Assembly (NCBI RefSeq): GCF_021533215.1
Contig: NZ_JAJNKA010000010.1
Coordinates: 62,001 to 126,000 of the forward strand
Direction of reading: 5' to 3'
DNA: 64,000 bases
Origin: Portibacter lacus
Lineage (GTDB): Bacteria; Bacteroidota; Bacteroidia; Chitinophagales; Saprospiraceae
The position numbers and the translations under genes were made by a program. Numbering within the stretch: the stretch's first letter is position 1; the number at the start of each line of letters is the position of its first letter. The notes below the pieces were generated by a model that had not been told where the DNA came from, did not search any database, and was given only the letters and a program-made list of their open reading frames with translations. Of this stretch, positions 17,910 to 27,249 are shown piece after piece.

Positions 17910-20366
17910 TTACAATCTATTAAATACCTGAGACGCTTGTTGGTAATCTAAGTAATACACCAATCTCACGGAAATACTATTGTTTTCTGGGAAATTCTTA
18001 AGACTGCTCACATCATCAAAGTAAGTGCGTTCTGCATAGTCAAATGCTTTATCATTTACCACACCTGAAATGTTGTTTTTCCAATTGATAATCAGATCAC
18101 TTCCTGGTGCAAATCTCCATCTATAGTTAAGATCTAGATTGAATAATCCAAAACTGAAATCATTGAATTCATTGTAATCCGTATCGCCCAAACTACCATC
18201 TTCTTCTAGTAAATTGAAACCCTTGTAATTTACTTTCGACCAATAGTGTCTGATCCGCAAGTCAAGATTCATTTTATCTGTAAAATTGTATGAAGCCGAA
18301 AAACTATTCGTAACAGTCGTTCTGTTTCTTCTACCGAAAATGATGTCATCGTCTTGCATGGTTACGAATCTTGGATGTCTTCTGCCAAAATCATATTCTG
18401 CTTCAAATTCAAACTCCAATTTGTCATTCACCTGCCACTCAGGATTTAGCACTAAGTATATTCCATCTCTATCTTTTTCATGGTAGTTCTGGTAACTTAC
18501 GATACCACTTAATCTTAGTTTTTTCCGATCATCACTTCCCACATAGACACCTACATTCGCCCAGCTATTTTCTTTATAAACTCTTCCCCATACCCTCGGC
18601 TCGAAGAAGTCATTGCTTTTAGGCTCGAAATTAGACCAGAGATTATATTCGATGTTCTTTTTCGTCTGCATCCAAAAGCCGGTATTGAAATGCATGCTAG
18701 CATATTCACCTGGATTAATAATGCTGTTATAGGAATAGTTCACCCAGAAATTACCTCTATTAAAGATGCCGAAAGTATCAAATTCACTATAAACCATGTG
18801 AAATTCAGTTTCTCGAATATTACTGTATTGCTGAAAGCCAAGGTCATTAGGATCGAATTTCTCACCGACTTGCTCGAAATCAATTCCATATCTTAGATTA
18901 CCGCTGATTTTGTGAATTCCTGCTTCGTACTTAGCACCATATTCGTTATCATTTTCTGCGAAGTATTTTTGAGAAACCGCACCCTCTCCCCAGAAACTCC
19001 AAGCCTGCTTTTTATCCTTAAAGTTGAATTGGCTACCGGTTACATTTGCATCATAATAGCTGTTTCCGAATCTGGTTACATTAGTATTGACAAGAGAAAC
19101 TGTAGAGTTGTTCTTAAGATTCTGGTCTAGAACAAAGACATTATAGTTCGTTAGTGGAGCGGATTGCAATCTTCTCTCCGTTCCTGTTTCTGCATTGTGG
19201 GCAATGGCATAAGAAGCATGAGACAAACCATTAAAGACTCCGATTCCTAATCCACCATCTGTTCTTCCAGAAATCTTCGTTGCATTCAATAGCTTCGATT
19301 TTTGTGGATTATCGAGCAAAGTCTCTCCAGGATTTACCTGATTTTCTACATCATACATTCCGATCGGAGAGCCACCGACTCTTCTACTATAGAACAAGTC
19401 TCCTTTGCTAAAGAGTTCTGTCCCTTCTGTGAAAAACTGTCTTTGCTCATCGAATTGTAGTTCGAAAGGGGATAAGTTTAGCACTTGATCATCAGATTGT
19501 ACTTGACCGAAATCAGGAATTAAAGTCATATCAAGCGTGAATGCATCATTGATTCCGTATTTTAAGTCCATCCCTCCATTATAGGAATAGCCAGTGCTCG
19601 TACTTGAATTATTAGCTGCAGTTTGTTGAACAGCATAAACACTGACATATGGAGAGATCGAAAGTCTCAATGGAGGTTTGATATCCGTAATTCCGACTGT
19701 TGTTCCCATTTGTGATAACCATACGCCTTCGCTAGGATCGATCGGAAACCATGCAGATTTATCTTGCGTTTTATTATCCTTTCTAATGAAATTTATTTTC
19801 CAGTTCTGCACCTGCGCTTTTGGAAATCGAATCGCTGAATATGGAATTCTGATTTCAGCATACCAACCTTTATCTGTAAGATTTACATTCGAAGTCCATA
19901 CGCCATCCCAGTTTGAATCTTCCCCATTATCTGAAATTTTTGCATCGAACTGCACACCTGATGCGCCCACTATAAATTCTAATGCATCCTGAGCATTTCC
20001 GTAAGTATCGATGATGAGTCCGAACCAATCTGTATTTCCGAGTTGGTCTCTCTGGCTTAATTGTACGCTGATGTCTTCTCTGCTCTTTTCGAATAGATAA
20101 GCACCGATATATATGGCATTATCATCGAAAAGAAGCTTTACTTCAGATTGGTCTTCAGGAGCTTTGCCGAATGTCGGTTGGAAATTAGTGAAACCAGTAA
20201 CGGATTTTGCATTTGCCCAGCCTGCTTCTTCTAGTTTTCCGTCAATTTTTATATCTGAATCGATTCGAAATCCTTCTACATTATAATTATAATCAGTCGT
20301 TTCTTGCGATGCTAAATTTAAATTTAGAAATAGCAATGCCAATAGCACTAGCGTACCCTGTTTCAT
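17910..20366 (-). CDS. DUF5916 outer-membrane protein with N-terminal CBM9-like domain
   Basis: 818 residues, signal peptide MKQGTLVLLALLFLNLNLAS. Residues about 35-225 form a carbohydrate-binding family 9-like beta-sandwich (IDGKLEEAGWANAKSVTGF..., AIYIGAYLFEKS, AEIRIPYSAIRFP). The remainder is the DUF5916 region, rich in alternating aromatic and polar residues that look like a large beta-barrel (FELQFDEQRQFFTEGTELF is a family hallmark). The ending (RLVYYLDYQQASQVFNRL) is typical of such barrels. Function is unknown; an outer-membrane receptor or channel is inferred. The intergenic region upstream is 163 bp. Confidence 0.88.
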   Translation of the reverse strand: MKQGTLVLLALLFLNLNLASQETTDYNYNVEGFRIDSDIKIDGKLEEAGWANAKSVTGFTNFQPTFGKAPEDQSEVKLLFDDNAIYIGAYLFEKSREDISVQLSQRDQLGNTDWFGLIIDTYGNAQDALEFIVGASGVQFDAKISDNGEDSNWDGVWTSNVNLTDKGWYAEIRIPYSAIRFPKAQVQNWKINFIRKDNKTQDKSAWFPIDPSEGVWLSQMGTTVGITDIKPPLRLSISPYVSVYAVQQTAANNSSTSTGYSYNGGMDLKYGINDAFTLDMTLIPDFGQVQSDDQVLNLSPFELQFDEQRQFFTEGTELFSKGDLFYSRRVGGSPIGMYDVENQVNPGETLLDNPQKSKLLNATKISGRTDGGLGIGVFNGLSHASYAIAHNAETGTERRLQSAPLTNYNVFVLDQNLKNNSTVSLVNTNVTRFGNSYYDANVTGSQFNFKDKKQAWSFWGEGAVSQKYFAENDNEYGAKYEAGIHKISGNLRYGIDFEQVGEKFDPNDLGFQQYSNIRETEFHMVYSEFDTFGIFNRGNFWVNYSYNSIINPGEYASMHFNTGFWMQTKKNIEYNLWSNFEPKSNDFFEPRVWGRVYKENSWANVGVYVGSDDRKKLRLSGIVSYQNYHEKDRDGIYLVLNPEWQVNDKLEFEFEAEYDFGRRHPRFVTMQDDDIIFGRRNRTTVTNSFSASYNFTDKMNLDLRIRHYWSKVNYKGFNLLEEDGSLGDTDYNEFNDFSFGLFNLDLNYRWRFAPGSDLIINWKNNISGVVNDKAFDYAERTYFDDVSSLKNFPENNSISVRLVYYLDYQQASQVFNRL

Positions 20367-20529
20367 AATCTGAAAATTTTGTGTTTGGTAAAGGCGATTA
20401 ACCTTTCGTTAGAATTTTTTGTACCGTATTCAATTGAAATCTTTTTTTAGTTGTTTTTCGATTTGATTTCAATCGGCTACAATGTAAAGACTGAAACAAA
20501 AATAAAAAGTTGCAGTTTTTTTAAGATTT

Positions 20530-21339
20530 CTATAACTTTTTTGTTTTTCGCAAATAAATATTGCTGTAGGTGGCATTCAACGAGATGGCTCCTTGCCCTT
20601 TGTTCAGCGACGTAGAAATGTCTTGACCAAAGTTGCATTCATCACCTTTTTCTTTGAACTCTGGTTTGATATCCATATCCGTAAATATTTCTCCATAGCT
20701 AGTTTTCATTCTTAAGTCCGCATTCACTGAGGTAGGAATCGTAAGATCCACTTCGCTATAGGTGCTACTAACTTCCATTTTGGGTGCTTGCGGTGGATTG
20801 TTTAGGATTACATCGACAGAACCATAAGTACTATGAAGCTTCATATCTTCCCAGTAATCGGAAGTCTTCACATTTCCATAAGTACTTGAGATCATCAAAT
20901 CAATCGATTCGGGTACTTTGACTATAAATTTAGCATCTACATCATATCCATTATAAATCTTGTCTATACCTTCATCAGCGTCAATATTTTCTATCGATAT
21001 ATTCTTTCCTTCTTTGTAAATTTTAGATCCATCATTCATAACGATGGTTAATCTTTTTACGGCATCATCGAAATTGGCTTCCGCTAAGATCTTTATTGTG
21101 TTGCCTACTTTTTTTGATTGGAAATCGAAGTGCTTAACGCCATCTTTTCCATTAACCGTGACGATTCCATCTATGATTATTTCGGAACCTTTATATTTTT
21201 CTACCGAGATATCTCCATATTGAAATTCAAGGGAAACAGCGGAGTTATTACCTACTGGATATGTTTTAGAAATGGAATTTTGGGCTAGTAAAAAACAAGG
21301 CGCGGCCAATGCAATAACTATTGCGAGTAATTTTTTCAT
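20530..21339 (-). CDS. Secreted DUF4097-like adhesin-type protein, paralogue 1
   Basis: 269 residues with a signal peptide (MKKLLAIVIALAAPCFLLAQ). The mature chain is a succession of short beta-strand repeats (STYGNVKTSDYW, STYGSVDVIL, STYSEVDLTI, TSYGEIFTDM, ATYSNIYLRK), which suggests the single-stranded solenoid of DUF4097 or head-GIN-type putative auto-transporter adhesins. It ends in NIYLRKTKKL, and the neighbouring gene at 21478 ends in NIYLRKK, so the two are paralogues. It is the last gene of the sigma/HEAT/adhesin set, 138 bp downstream of its paralogue. Function is unknown. Confidence 0.75.
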   Translation of the reverse strand: MKKLLAIVIALAAPCFLLAQNSISKTYPVGNNSAVSLEFQYGDISVEKYKGSEIIIDGIVTVNGKDGVKHFDFQSKKVGNTIKILAEANFDDAVKRLTIVMNDGSKIYKEGKNISIENIDADEGIDKIYNGYDVDAKFIVKVPESIDLMISSTYGNVKTSDYWEDMKLHSTYGSVDVILNNPPQAPKMEVSSTYSEVDLTIPTSVNADLRMKTSYGEIFTDMDIKPEFKEKGDECNFGQDISTSLNKGQGAISLNATYSNIYLRKTKKL

Positions 21340-21477
21340 CTTAATTTTTTTGTGATTGGAAAATAAGGTAGAATGAGGTCAAGTTCGTTGAGTAGATTAC
21401 GAAAAAATTGACCTAGAAAATAGACTTGTAGCATGCAGACCTACAAGTTCATTTACTTGCAAGTCTGCATACTGATA

Positions 21478-22248
21478 TTATTTCTTTCTTAGGTAAATGT
21501 TTTCATATCCAGATTTCAAGATTAGATCTACTCCGCCATTGTTGACGGTGCCTTCTATTTTTTTATCTGTCAATGATCTCATCCCATCTGTTGTTTCCAC
21601 CTTGATGTCAAAGTCAGTATAGATTTGCCCATAAGGCGTTCTTAAATTTAACCTCGCTTTACTGGTAGAAGGAATTGCTGCATCTACAAAACCGTAAACT
21701 GAATTCAGTGATACAGAACTGTTTTGGTTCAAGGATGCAAACTTAGCTTCGATGTCACCATACACCGTTTTAATCGACATCGGTCCTGTTACATCTTCCA
21801 GATTAATATTGGTATAATTGGTAGAAACGACGATTTCTTTGTTTACATTTTTGATTCTTAGATGATCTGAATCATAAGTTGAGTGAGAATAATCAATGCC
21901 CATGGACTTAGGGATTTTTATCGTATAACCTTCGTTATCCCGGCACATACATTGACCAATCTGAATAGCTTTTAAGTTTTCGCCATCTTTTGATACAGAA
22001 AGTCCGATATCCGTGTTGTCTTCTAAACCTAAAGAATTAATTGGTTTCAATCCAGCAGCTCTCTCAGATTCTTTATGATCCTTTTTGGAATTGATCGAGA
22101 AGATAACTTCACTACCATCGTAGGCTTCTATTTTAACATCATCTACGCCTTCTAGGATTAGCTTGCCTCCATTATGGGCCACTTTGTATTCTTGTGCTCC
22201 TGCTATAAGTGCTACACACATGATGATCGTTGTCAATAAATATTTCAT
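21478..22248 (-). CDS. Secreted DUF4097-like adhesin-type protein, paralogue 2
   Basis: 256 residues from the ATG at 22248; a longer reading starts with TTG inside the upstream gene, but only the ATG gives a clean signal peptide (MKYLLTTIIMCVALIAGAQ). Beta repeats match its downstream paralogue (TNYTNINLEDV, TVYGDIEAKF, SVYGFVDAAI, TPYGQIYTDF, SGYENIYLRK). A Cys-x-Cys (GQCMCRD) is unique to this copy. It follows the HEAT-repeat gene after 13 bp and is probably in the same transcript as the ECF sigma factor. An envelope role under sigma-factor control is inferred. Confidence 0.75.
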   Translation of the reverse strand: MKYLLTTIIMCVALIAGAQEYKVAHNGGKLILEGVDDVKIEAYDGSEVIFSINSKKDHKESERAAGLKPINSLGLEDNTDIGLSVSKDGENLKAIQIGQCMCRDNEGYTIKIPKSMGIDYSHSTYDSDHLRIKNVNKEIVVSTNYTNINLEDVTGPMSIKTVYGDIEAKFASLNQNSSVSLNSVYGFVDAAIPSTSKARLNLRTPYGQIYTDFDIKVETTDGMRSLTDKKIEGTVNNGGVDLILKSGYENIYLRKK

Positions 22249-22261
22249 TTTTATTACTTTT

Positions 22262-23014
22262 TTAGATTTTTTCAATTTTAATTAGACCCATATGGGCTTC
22301 ATCTTTTATAAATTTTGCTACATCATTAGCATTCGTAATGTGTTGCAAAGGATCAATAGCTTTTTCAACTTTCTGTTCTGAAAGCGTATTGATTAAGGCA
22401 ATGAGAACGAATGGGTCTTTTTCCTGAGAAAGTTGCTTTACAAAAGCTGTTCTTACGATTTCTTCTTTTGCGAAATTGTCTAAAGCTTCTACTGCTGCAA
22501 GTCTAACATTCGGACTTTCATCATTTTTCATTGATTTAATTAATGTTTTTAGTACTTCATTTTCTGGGCTTTTAAACTGGTGGCTTACTTGAAGCGCTTC
22601 TATTCTACCAGAGACTGATTCAGAGTTCATATTTCGTTTCATCTCCGAGACCAATTCAGCATTATGGCTGTCTATTTTGCTTATAAAACTGCGTTGTGTC
22701 CAATTCTGACCTACTAGAATTCCTATTACTAAGATTGCTGCTACTGCGGCAACATTCCTTATATTTCGGAAGGTCAATGTTTTAGTCTTCCTTGAATTTT
22801 TGATTTCGGTTTCAAGTAGATGGTCGAAATTTGATTTTAAAGTAATGGAAGGTTTTTCAAGTTTGATCTGGTCTACTTCATTGTACATTAATTGGTAAGT
22901 AGCAAACTCCTCCTTTAAAACAGGATCTTTTTTTAGCTCTTGTTCAAATTTTATAGATTCTTCGAAGGACATCTGGCCTTCTAGGTAATCAATTATTTTA
23001 TTCTCCTTATTCAT
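22262..23014 (-). CDS. Membrane-anchored HEAT-repeat protein, putative anti-sigma factor
   Basis: 250 residues. The N-terminus (IIDYLEGQMSFEESIKFEQELKKDPVLKEEFATYQ) matches the start of many Bacteroidota anti-sigma factors. One membrane helix lies at about 87-105 (VAAVAAILVIGILVGQNW), and the outside part has HEAT-like helical repeats from about 140 (SPNVRLAAVEALDNFA, DPFVLIALINTLSEQKVEKAIDPLQ). It overlaps the sigma gene by 8 bp, consistent with translational coupling. The architecture fits an anti-sigma factor whose periplasmic HEAT domain senses an envelope signal; this is inferred from arrangement. Confidence 0.82.
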   Translation of the reverse strand: MNKENKIIDYLEGQMSFEESIKFEQELKKDPVLKEEFATYQLMYNEVDQIKLEKPSITLKSNFDHLLETEIKNSRKTKTLTFRNIRNVAAVAAILVIGILVGQNWTQRSFISKIDSHNAELVSEMKRNMNSESVSGRIEALQVSHQFKSPENEVLKTLIKSMKNDESPNVRLAAVEALDNFAKEEIVRTAFVKQLSQEKDPFVLIALINTLSEQKVEKAIDPLQHITNANDVAKFIKDEAHMGLIKIEKI

Positions 23015-23549
23015 CTATATTAATTTTAAAAAAGACTTCTTTTAAATTTTTCATGGTCCGGTGAATTTTTGCTTTGATGGCACCCTCAGAGCAATTAAAC
23101 ACCGTTGCAACTTCAGCGTATTTCATTTTTTCAAACCGTGTCATCCAGATCAGTTGTTGTTCGTCCTGATTCAATTGAGCCATAGCAATTTTCAATCTTT
23201 CAGAATGAATTTCTTCTGTGGTCAATGTCTCATCAGGAATGTCCGCAATACTTAATACTTTGTCATTACCTGGAAGATCAAATCTTTTTTTCCTGTAGAT
23301 ATCCATGTGAACATTTCTTGCAATTGCATAAATCCAGGCGGCGAAATTTTTCTTTTCCGTGTAGTTTTCTCGGTATTTTATAATGCGCTCAAAAACATTC
23401 TGAGTTAAATCCTCACTTTGACCTTTGTCACGAGTTTGTTGAAAAAAGAAATTGTACAATCTGACATTATACCGATCGAATAGAATAGAAATACATTTCA
23501 GTTCACCAGCTTTCGCTTTTTGCATCAATTCTTCGTCTGTATAGTTCAA
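23007..23549 (-). CDS. ECF-type RNA polymerase sigma factor (sigma-70 family)
   Basis: 180 residues. Region 2 (LFDRYNVRLYNFFFQQT...EDLTQNVFERIIKY...FAAWIYAIARNVHMDIYRK) and region 4 (LNQDEQQLIWMTRFEKMKYAEVATVFNCSEGAIKAKIHRTMKNLKE) are both clear. The start is TTG at 23549, supported by the conserved DEELMQKAKAGE segment that an ATG at 23525 would cut. It heads an operon with the HEAT-repeat protein and two adhesin-like proteins. A shared 19-bp element lies 37 bp upstream. The 313-bp divergent gap to the Nramp-like gene carries no other gene. Confidence 0.92.
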   Translation of the reverse strand: MNYTDEELMQKAKAGELKCISILFDRYNVRLYNFFFQQTRDKGQSEDLTQNVFERIIKYRENYTEKKNFAAWIYAIARNVHMDIYRKKRFDLPGNDKVLSIADIPDETLTTEEIHSERLKIAMAQLNQDEQQLIWMTRFEKMKYAEVATVFNCSEGAIKAKIHRTMKNLKEVFFKINIDE

Positions 23550-23585
23550 AAGGTCTTTCTTTCTGTCGTTCGTATTAGATACTTT

Positions 23586-23604
23586 GTAAGTTGAGAAAAG
23601 TTAC
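23586..23604 (-). promoter_or_regulatory. Candidate ECF promoter element, copy 2
   Basis: The minus strand reads gtaacttttctcaacttac, then a TATCTAAT-like segment about 6 bp further. It matches the element at 16931-16949 at 16 of 19 positions and lies at almost the same distance from the TTG start. A GTAAC -35 motif is common for autoregulated ECF sigma genes. Confidence 0.5.
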
Positions 23605-23862
23605 GGGAATGTGAAAATATATTTTTTCGAGGAGGATTTTTTTTCTAGATCACAAACGTAGCTAGGATATTGAGGATACATTAGTATTTAGATTTCTAGA
23701 TGATATAGGTATAATTGTTCAGAGGGTTTAGAGAAAGATGTAATGGTTTATATCAAGAGTACATTAAAGGTTATTTTGTTTTTAATGTTACTTTTAGGTA
23801 ATGATGAAAATTACCTTAGCTCATGAGGTTGTAATCAGAAGTAATAAGTGAGTATGACTTAA
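23605..23862. other. Divergent intergenic region without a recognisable gene
   Basis: AT-rich sequence between the second sigma operon and the Nramp-like operon. I see no open frame with coding character, no strong hairpin and no full TAnnTTTG box with a -33 partner. The promoter of the Nramp-like operon presumably lies here. Confidence 0.5.
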
Positions 23863-25071
23863 ATGACAGATAGAAAGAAGAAAAATATTCTAAGCCTAAT
23901 CGGGCCTGGTTTTATAACAGCAGCATTAGTGCTGGGTCCTGGTAGTCTGGCAATCAGTTCTAAAATTGGAGCTAATTATGAATTCAGACTAGTTTGGGTA
24001 GTGCCTATATGTGTTGTTTTCATGGCAGCTTTCACCATCGTTTCTACTCGAATTGGATTAAGCTCTAAGCAAACACTGATAGAACTGATCCGTGAAAAAT
24101 ATGGGAATATTATCTGCATCATTATTGGCGTTGGTTTATTTATTGTTGCAGCTTCATTTCAGGCAGGTAACTCGATAGGGGCAGGAATGGTGTTCAGTGA
24201 AATGTTAAATGGTTCGCCAGTGCCGTGGGTCATTGCTTTTTCTTTGCTTGCGATCATTTTGCTCTTTTTTAAATCCTTTTTCAAGATTCTAGAGAAGATA
24301 ATGATTGGCATGGTGGTTTTAATGCTGGTTTCATTTGTACTGACGCTCATCATTTCTAAGCCAGATATTTCCCTTATCGTTCAGCAATTTACTTTTGGGT
24401 TGCCAAGTGGTTCAGAGTTTTTAGCGCTAGCATTGGTGGCTTCTAGTTTTTCAATTGCAGGTGCTTTCTATCAATCTTACCTCGTTCAAGAAAAAGGATG
24501 GGATAAGGGAGAATCCAAGTCACATGAAAGAGAAGCTTTGTCCGGAGTGTTTGTTTTGGGTGTCATAACAGCAACTGTTATGTTAGTTGCAGCAGCCGTG
24601 CTTTATCCTCAAGGAATTCAGGTTAATTCTGCTACAGAAATGGGCAAAACATTAGAACCTATTTACGGAAGTTATGCAACGGTAATATTTATGTTGGGTT
24701 TGTTTGCAGCTTCTTTTTCTTCCTTAATTGGGAACGCAACTCTGGGAGGAGTTCTTCTTTCTGATGCGCTAAATATTGGTAGAAAGTTGGAGTCACAGAA
24801 AGTGCGTTACGTGATCATGTCCGTCATTTTGATCGGTGCAGCAGTTGCGATTATTTTTGGAAGTTTGCCGATAGAGCTTATTATTATGGCACAAGGTTTT
24901 ACCATCATTGTTGTTCCTGTAATCGGCTTCATGATTTTTATGATTGCACGAGATAGAGCTGCCAAGAAACTTTTTAAATTAAGTGCACCATTGAATATTA
25001 TTATGATTTTAGGCTTGGCTATGTTGGTACTTTTAGCGGGGGCAAATACCTATAATCTATTTATTAAATAA
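23863..25071 (+). CDS. Nramp-family transporter with non-canonical substrate site
   Basis: 402 residues with about 11 hydrophobic helices and the LeuT-like Nramp pattern (LIGPGFITAALVLGPGSLA at the start). Canonical Nramp metal transporters use DPGN in helix 1 and MPH in helix 6. Here helix 1 reads GPGS (25-28), and by my alignment the helix 6 segment SFSIAGAFYQSYLV has Ser-Ile-Ala in place of Met-Pro-His. The metal-coordinating Asp and Met are therefore missing. It heads an operon with an SDR enzyme, a DHDPS-family aldolase and a lipoprotein (gaps of 11, 17 and 62 bp). The family fold is confident; transport of an organic substrate rather than Mn or Fe is inferred from the lost ligands and the neighbours. 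Confidence 0.85.
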   Translation: MTDRKKKNILSLIGPGFITAALVLGPGSLAISSKIGANYEFRLVWVVPICVVFMAAFTIVSTRIGLSSKQTLIELIREKYGNIICIIIGVGLFIVAASFQAGNSIGAGMVFSEMLNGSPVPWVIAFSLLAIILLFFKSFFKILEKIMIGMVVLMLVSFVLTLIISKPDISLIVQQFTFGLPSGSEFLALALVASSFSIAGAFYQSYLVQEKGWDKGESKSHEREALSGVFVLGVITATVMLVAAAVLYPQGIQVNSATEMGKTLEPIYGSYATVIFMLGLFAASFSSLIGNATLGGVLLSDALNIGRKLESQKVRYVIMSVILIGAAVAIIFGSLPIELIIMAQGFTIIVVPVIGFMIFMIARDRAAKKLFKLSAPLNIIMILGLAMLVLLAGANTYNLFIK

Positions 25072-25082
25072 ACAAGTAATCT

Positions 25083-26102
25083 ATGATCGCAACCATAGCC
25101 GAATTAGAGGAAGAACTCTCTAGACCTTCGCAACGATTAATAGCAGATATCCATAAAATAGAAGGTGATATCATGATTTTAGGATTAGGAGGAAAGATGG
25201 GGCCTACCTTGGCTAAGCTGGCGAAAAGAGCCATCGATGCTGCTGGAAGTACTCAAAAAGTAATAGGCGCTTCTCGATTTTCAAATCAGAAGCTGTATCA
25301 AGAATTAACAGATTTCGGAATTGAATGTATCAAGGTAGACTTATTAGATGATGAAGCATTGATGAAGCTTCCAAAGGTGGAAAATGTTATCTATATGGCG
25401 GGTAACAAATTTGGCACTTCAGGAAACGAACATTATACTTGGGTGATGAACGCTTACCTTCCGGGTAGAGTTTCGACGCGATATAAAGAATCAAAAATTG
25501 TTGTTTTTTCTACGGGTAATGTATATCCGTTTGTGGCTATTGAAAGTGGGGGAGCAACAGAAGAAGTAAAACCTTCACCCATTGGAGAATATGCTCAATC
25601 TTGCTTAGGTCGAGAGCGCGTATTTGAACATTTTTCAGTTAAAAACGGAACAGAAATGCTTTTGTACCGATTAAATTATGCACTTGATCTTCGCTACGGT
25701 GTTTTGTTAGAAGTTGCAAAAGCAGTGATGGAACAGAAGCCGATTAACTTAAGTATGGGTTATGCCAATGTCATCTGGCAAGGCGATGCTAATGAATATG
25801 CGATACGTTCCCTTTTACATTGTGAATCACCAGCCAAAAAATTAAACGTGACTGGGCCGGAAACCATATCGATACAATGGTTAGCAGAGGAATTTGGCAA
25901 ATTGCTTAAGGTAGAACCCATTTACGAAGATGAGCCTGCGGAAACAGCTTTACTGAATAACGCTAGTGAAGCTTATGGTTTGTTTGGGAAACCTACAACT
26001 TCCTTGCAAGATATGATTAAGTGGACTGCTAATTGGGTGAAAATAGAAGGTGAACAATTGGGCAAACCAACGCATTTCCAAGAGCGAAAAGGAGATTTTT
26101 AA
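25083..26102 (+). CDS. NAD(P)-dependent epimerase/dehydratase-like oxidoreductase
   Basis: 339 residues of the extended short-chain dehydrogenase/reductase fold. The Rossmann motif is DIMILGLGGKMGPTLAKLA (about 28-46) and a mid-chain VIYMAGNKFG segment corresponds to the NNAG region. Later VFSTGNVYP and GEYAQSCLGRERVFEHF correspond to the Ser and YxxxK area; the Lys of YxxxK appears to be replaced (Tyr-Ala-Gln-Ser-Cys), so classic SDR catalysis is uncertain. Probably acts on the same sugar-derived compound as the downstream aldolase. 11 bp after the transporter and 17 bp before the aldolase gene. Confidence 0.8.
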   Translation: MIATIAELEEELSRPSQRLIADIHKIEGDIMILGLGGKMGPTLAKLAKRAIDAAGSTQKVIGASRFSNQKLYQELTDFGIECIKVDLLDDEALMKLPKVENVIYMAGNKFGTSGNEHYTWVMNAYLPGRVSTRYKESKIVVFSTGNVYPFVAIESGGATEEVKPSPIGEYAQSCLGRERVFEHFSVKNGTEMLLYRLNYALDLRYGVLLEVAKAVMEQKPINLSMGYANVIWQGDANEYAIRSLLHCESPAKKLNVTGPETISIQWLAEEFGKLLKVEPIYEDEPAETALLNNASEAYGLFGKPTTSLQDMIKWTANWVKIEGEQLGKPTHFQERKGDF

Positions 26103-26119
26103 TTTTAATTAGTTGAAAA

Positions 26120-27187
26120 ATGAAGACTTTAGACCCTGTATTAAAAAAACTACTGCATCAAGGTTGTGTAATTCCAGCCCATCCACTGGCATTGACAGCA
26201 GATCGTGAATTAGATGAAAAAAGCCAAAGATTACTGACCAGGTATTATATGGCATCAGGGGCAGGAGGTATTGCAATCGGTGTACATACTACTCAATTTC
26301 AAATACGAGATCCAAAAATTAACCTCTATAAAAAGGTGTTACAACTGGCAGCGGAGGAAATAACAAAAGCTAATTTAGATCGTCCATTTATAAAAGTAGC
26401 GGGTGTAAGTGGTGATACAGCGCAAGCGATGAAAGAGGCTGAAATCTGTGCAGAACTAGGTTATGATATTGTTTTGGTGAGTACCAATGGCTTAGGTGAT
26501 TGGTCAGAAGAGGCACTATTAGAGCGCACAAGAAAGATTAGTGAAGTCATGCCAATATTTGGTTTTTATTTGCAACCTGCAGTGGGTGGTCGGGTGTTGA
26601 GTTATGATTTTTGGAAGTCCTTTTCAGAGATTAAAAATGTGCAAGCAATAAAAATGGCACCGTTTAATCGCTACCAAACTTTAGAAGTGGTCCGTGCTGT
26701 TTGTGCTTCGTCACGTTGTGCTGAAATTGCATTATACACTGGGAATGATGATAATATCGTAGCTGATCTTTTGACAACTTATCATATAAATGTAGGTGGG
26801 AAAGTCATCAAAAAAGATATTGTAGGAGGATTACTAGGGCACTGGGCGGTGTGGACGAGTAAGGCTGTTGCGTTATTAGCGGAAATCCACACGATCAAAG
26901 AATCAGGAACAAGTATTCCCAGAGAAACATTAACCTGGAATATGGAAGTTACAGATTGTAATGCAGCCTTTTTTGATTCGGCCAATAATTTCAAAGGATG
27001 TATAGCAGGTATACATGAAGTATTGAGAAGGCAGGGACTTTTAAAAGGAATATGGTGTTTAGATGAAGCGGAAAAATTGTCTATAGGTCAATTTGAAGAG
27101 ATCACTAGAGTTTATCATGATTATCCACATTTAAATGATGATGATTTTGTTAGAGATAATATCGAGGATTGGATGAAAGGGTTGTAG
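26120..27187 (+). CDS. Dihydrodipicolinate synthase-family aldolase/lyase
   Basis: 355 residues with the TIM-barrel pattern of the DapA/NAL class I aldolase family. Visible landmarks are PAHPLALTADRELDE near the N-terminus, GAGGIAIGVHTTQF at the position of the GTTGE substrate loop, FGFYLQPAVGG at the YNxP Tyr position, and AIKMAPFNRYQT with the candidate Schiff-base Lys. It is longer than DapA (about 290) with an extended C-terminus, which argues against lysine biosynthesis. Its operon partners are an unusual transporter and an SDR enzyme, so a retro-aldol or dehydration step in catabolism of a sugar acid or related compound is inferred. Substrate unknown. Confidence 0.82.
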   Translation: MKTLDPVLKKLLHQGCVIPAHPLALTADRELDEKSQRLLTRYYMASGAGGIAIGVHTTQFQIRDPKINLYKKVLQLAAEEITKANLDRPFIKVAGVSGDTAQAMKEAEICAELGYDIVLVSTNGLGDWSEEALLERTRKISEVMPIFGFYLQPAVGGRVLSYDFWKSFSEIKNVQAIKMAPFNRYQTLEVVRAVCASSRCAEIALYTGNDDNIVADLLTTYHINVGGKVIKKDIVGGLLGHWAVWTSKAVALLAEIHTIKESGTSIPRETLTWNMEVTDCNAAFFDSANNFKGCIAGIHEVLRRQGLLKGIWCLDEAEKLSIGQFEEITRVYHDYPHLNDDDFVRDNIEDWMKGL

Positions 27188-27249
27188 TAAGATGGGAATT
27201 ATGTGATCTCTTAACCAAGAATTCAAGTAATAAATGAATAAATTTAAGC

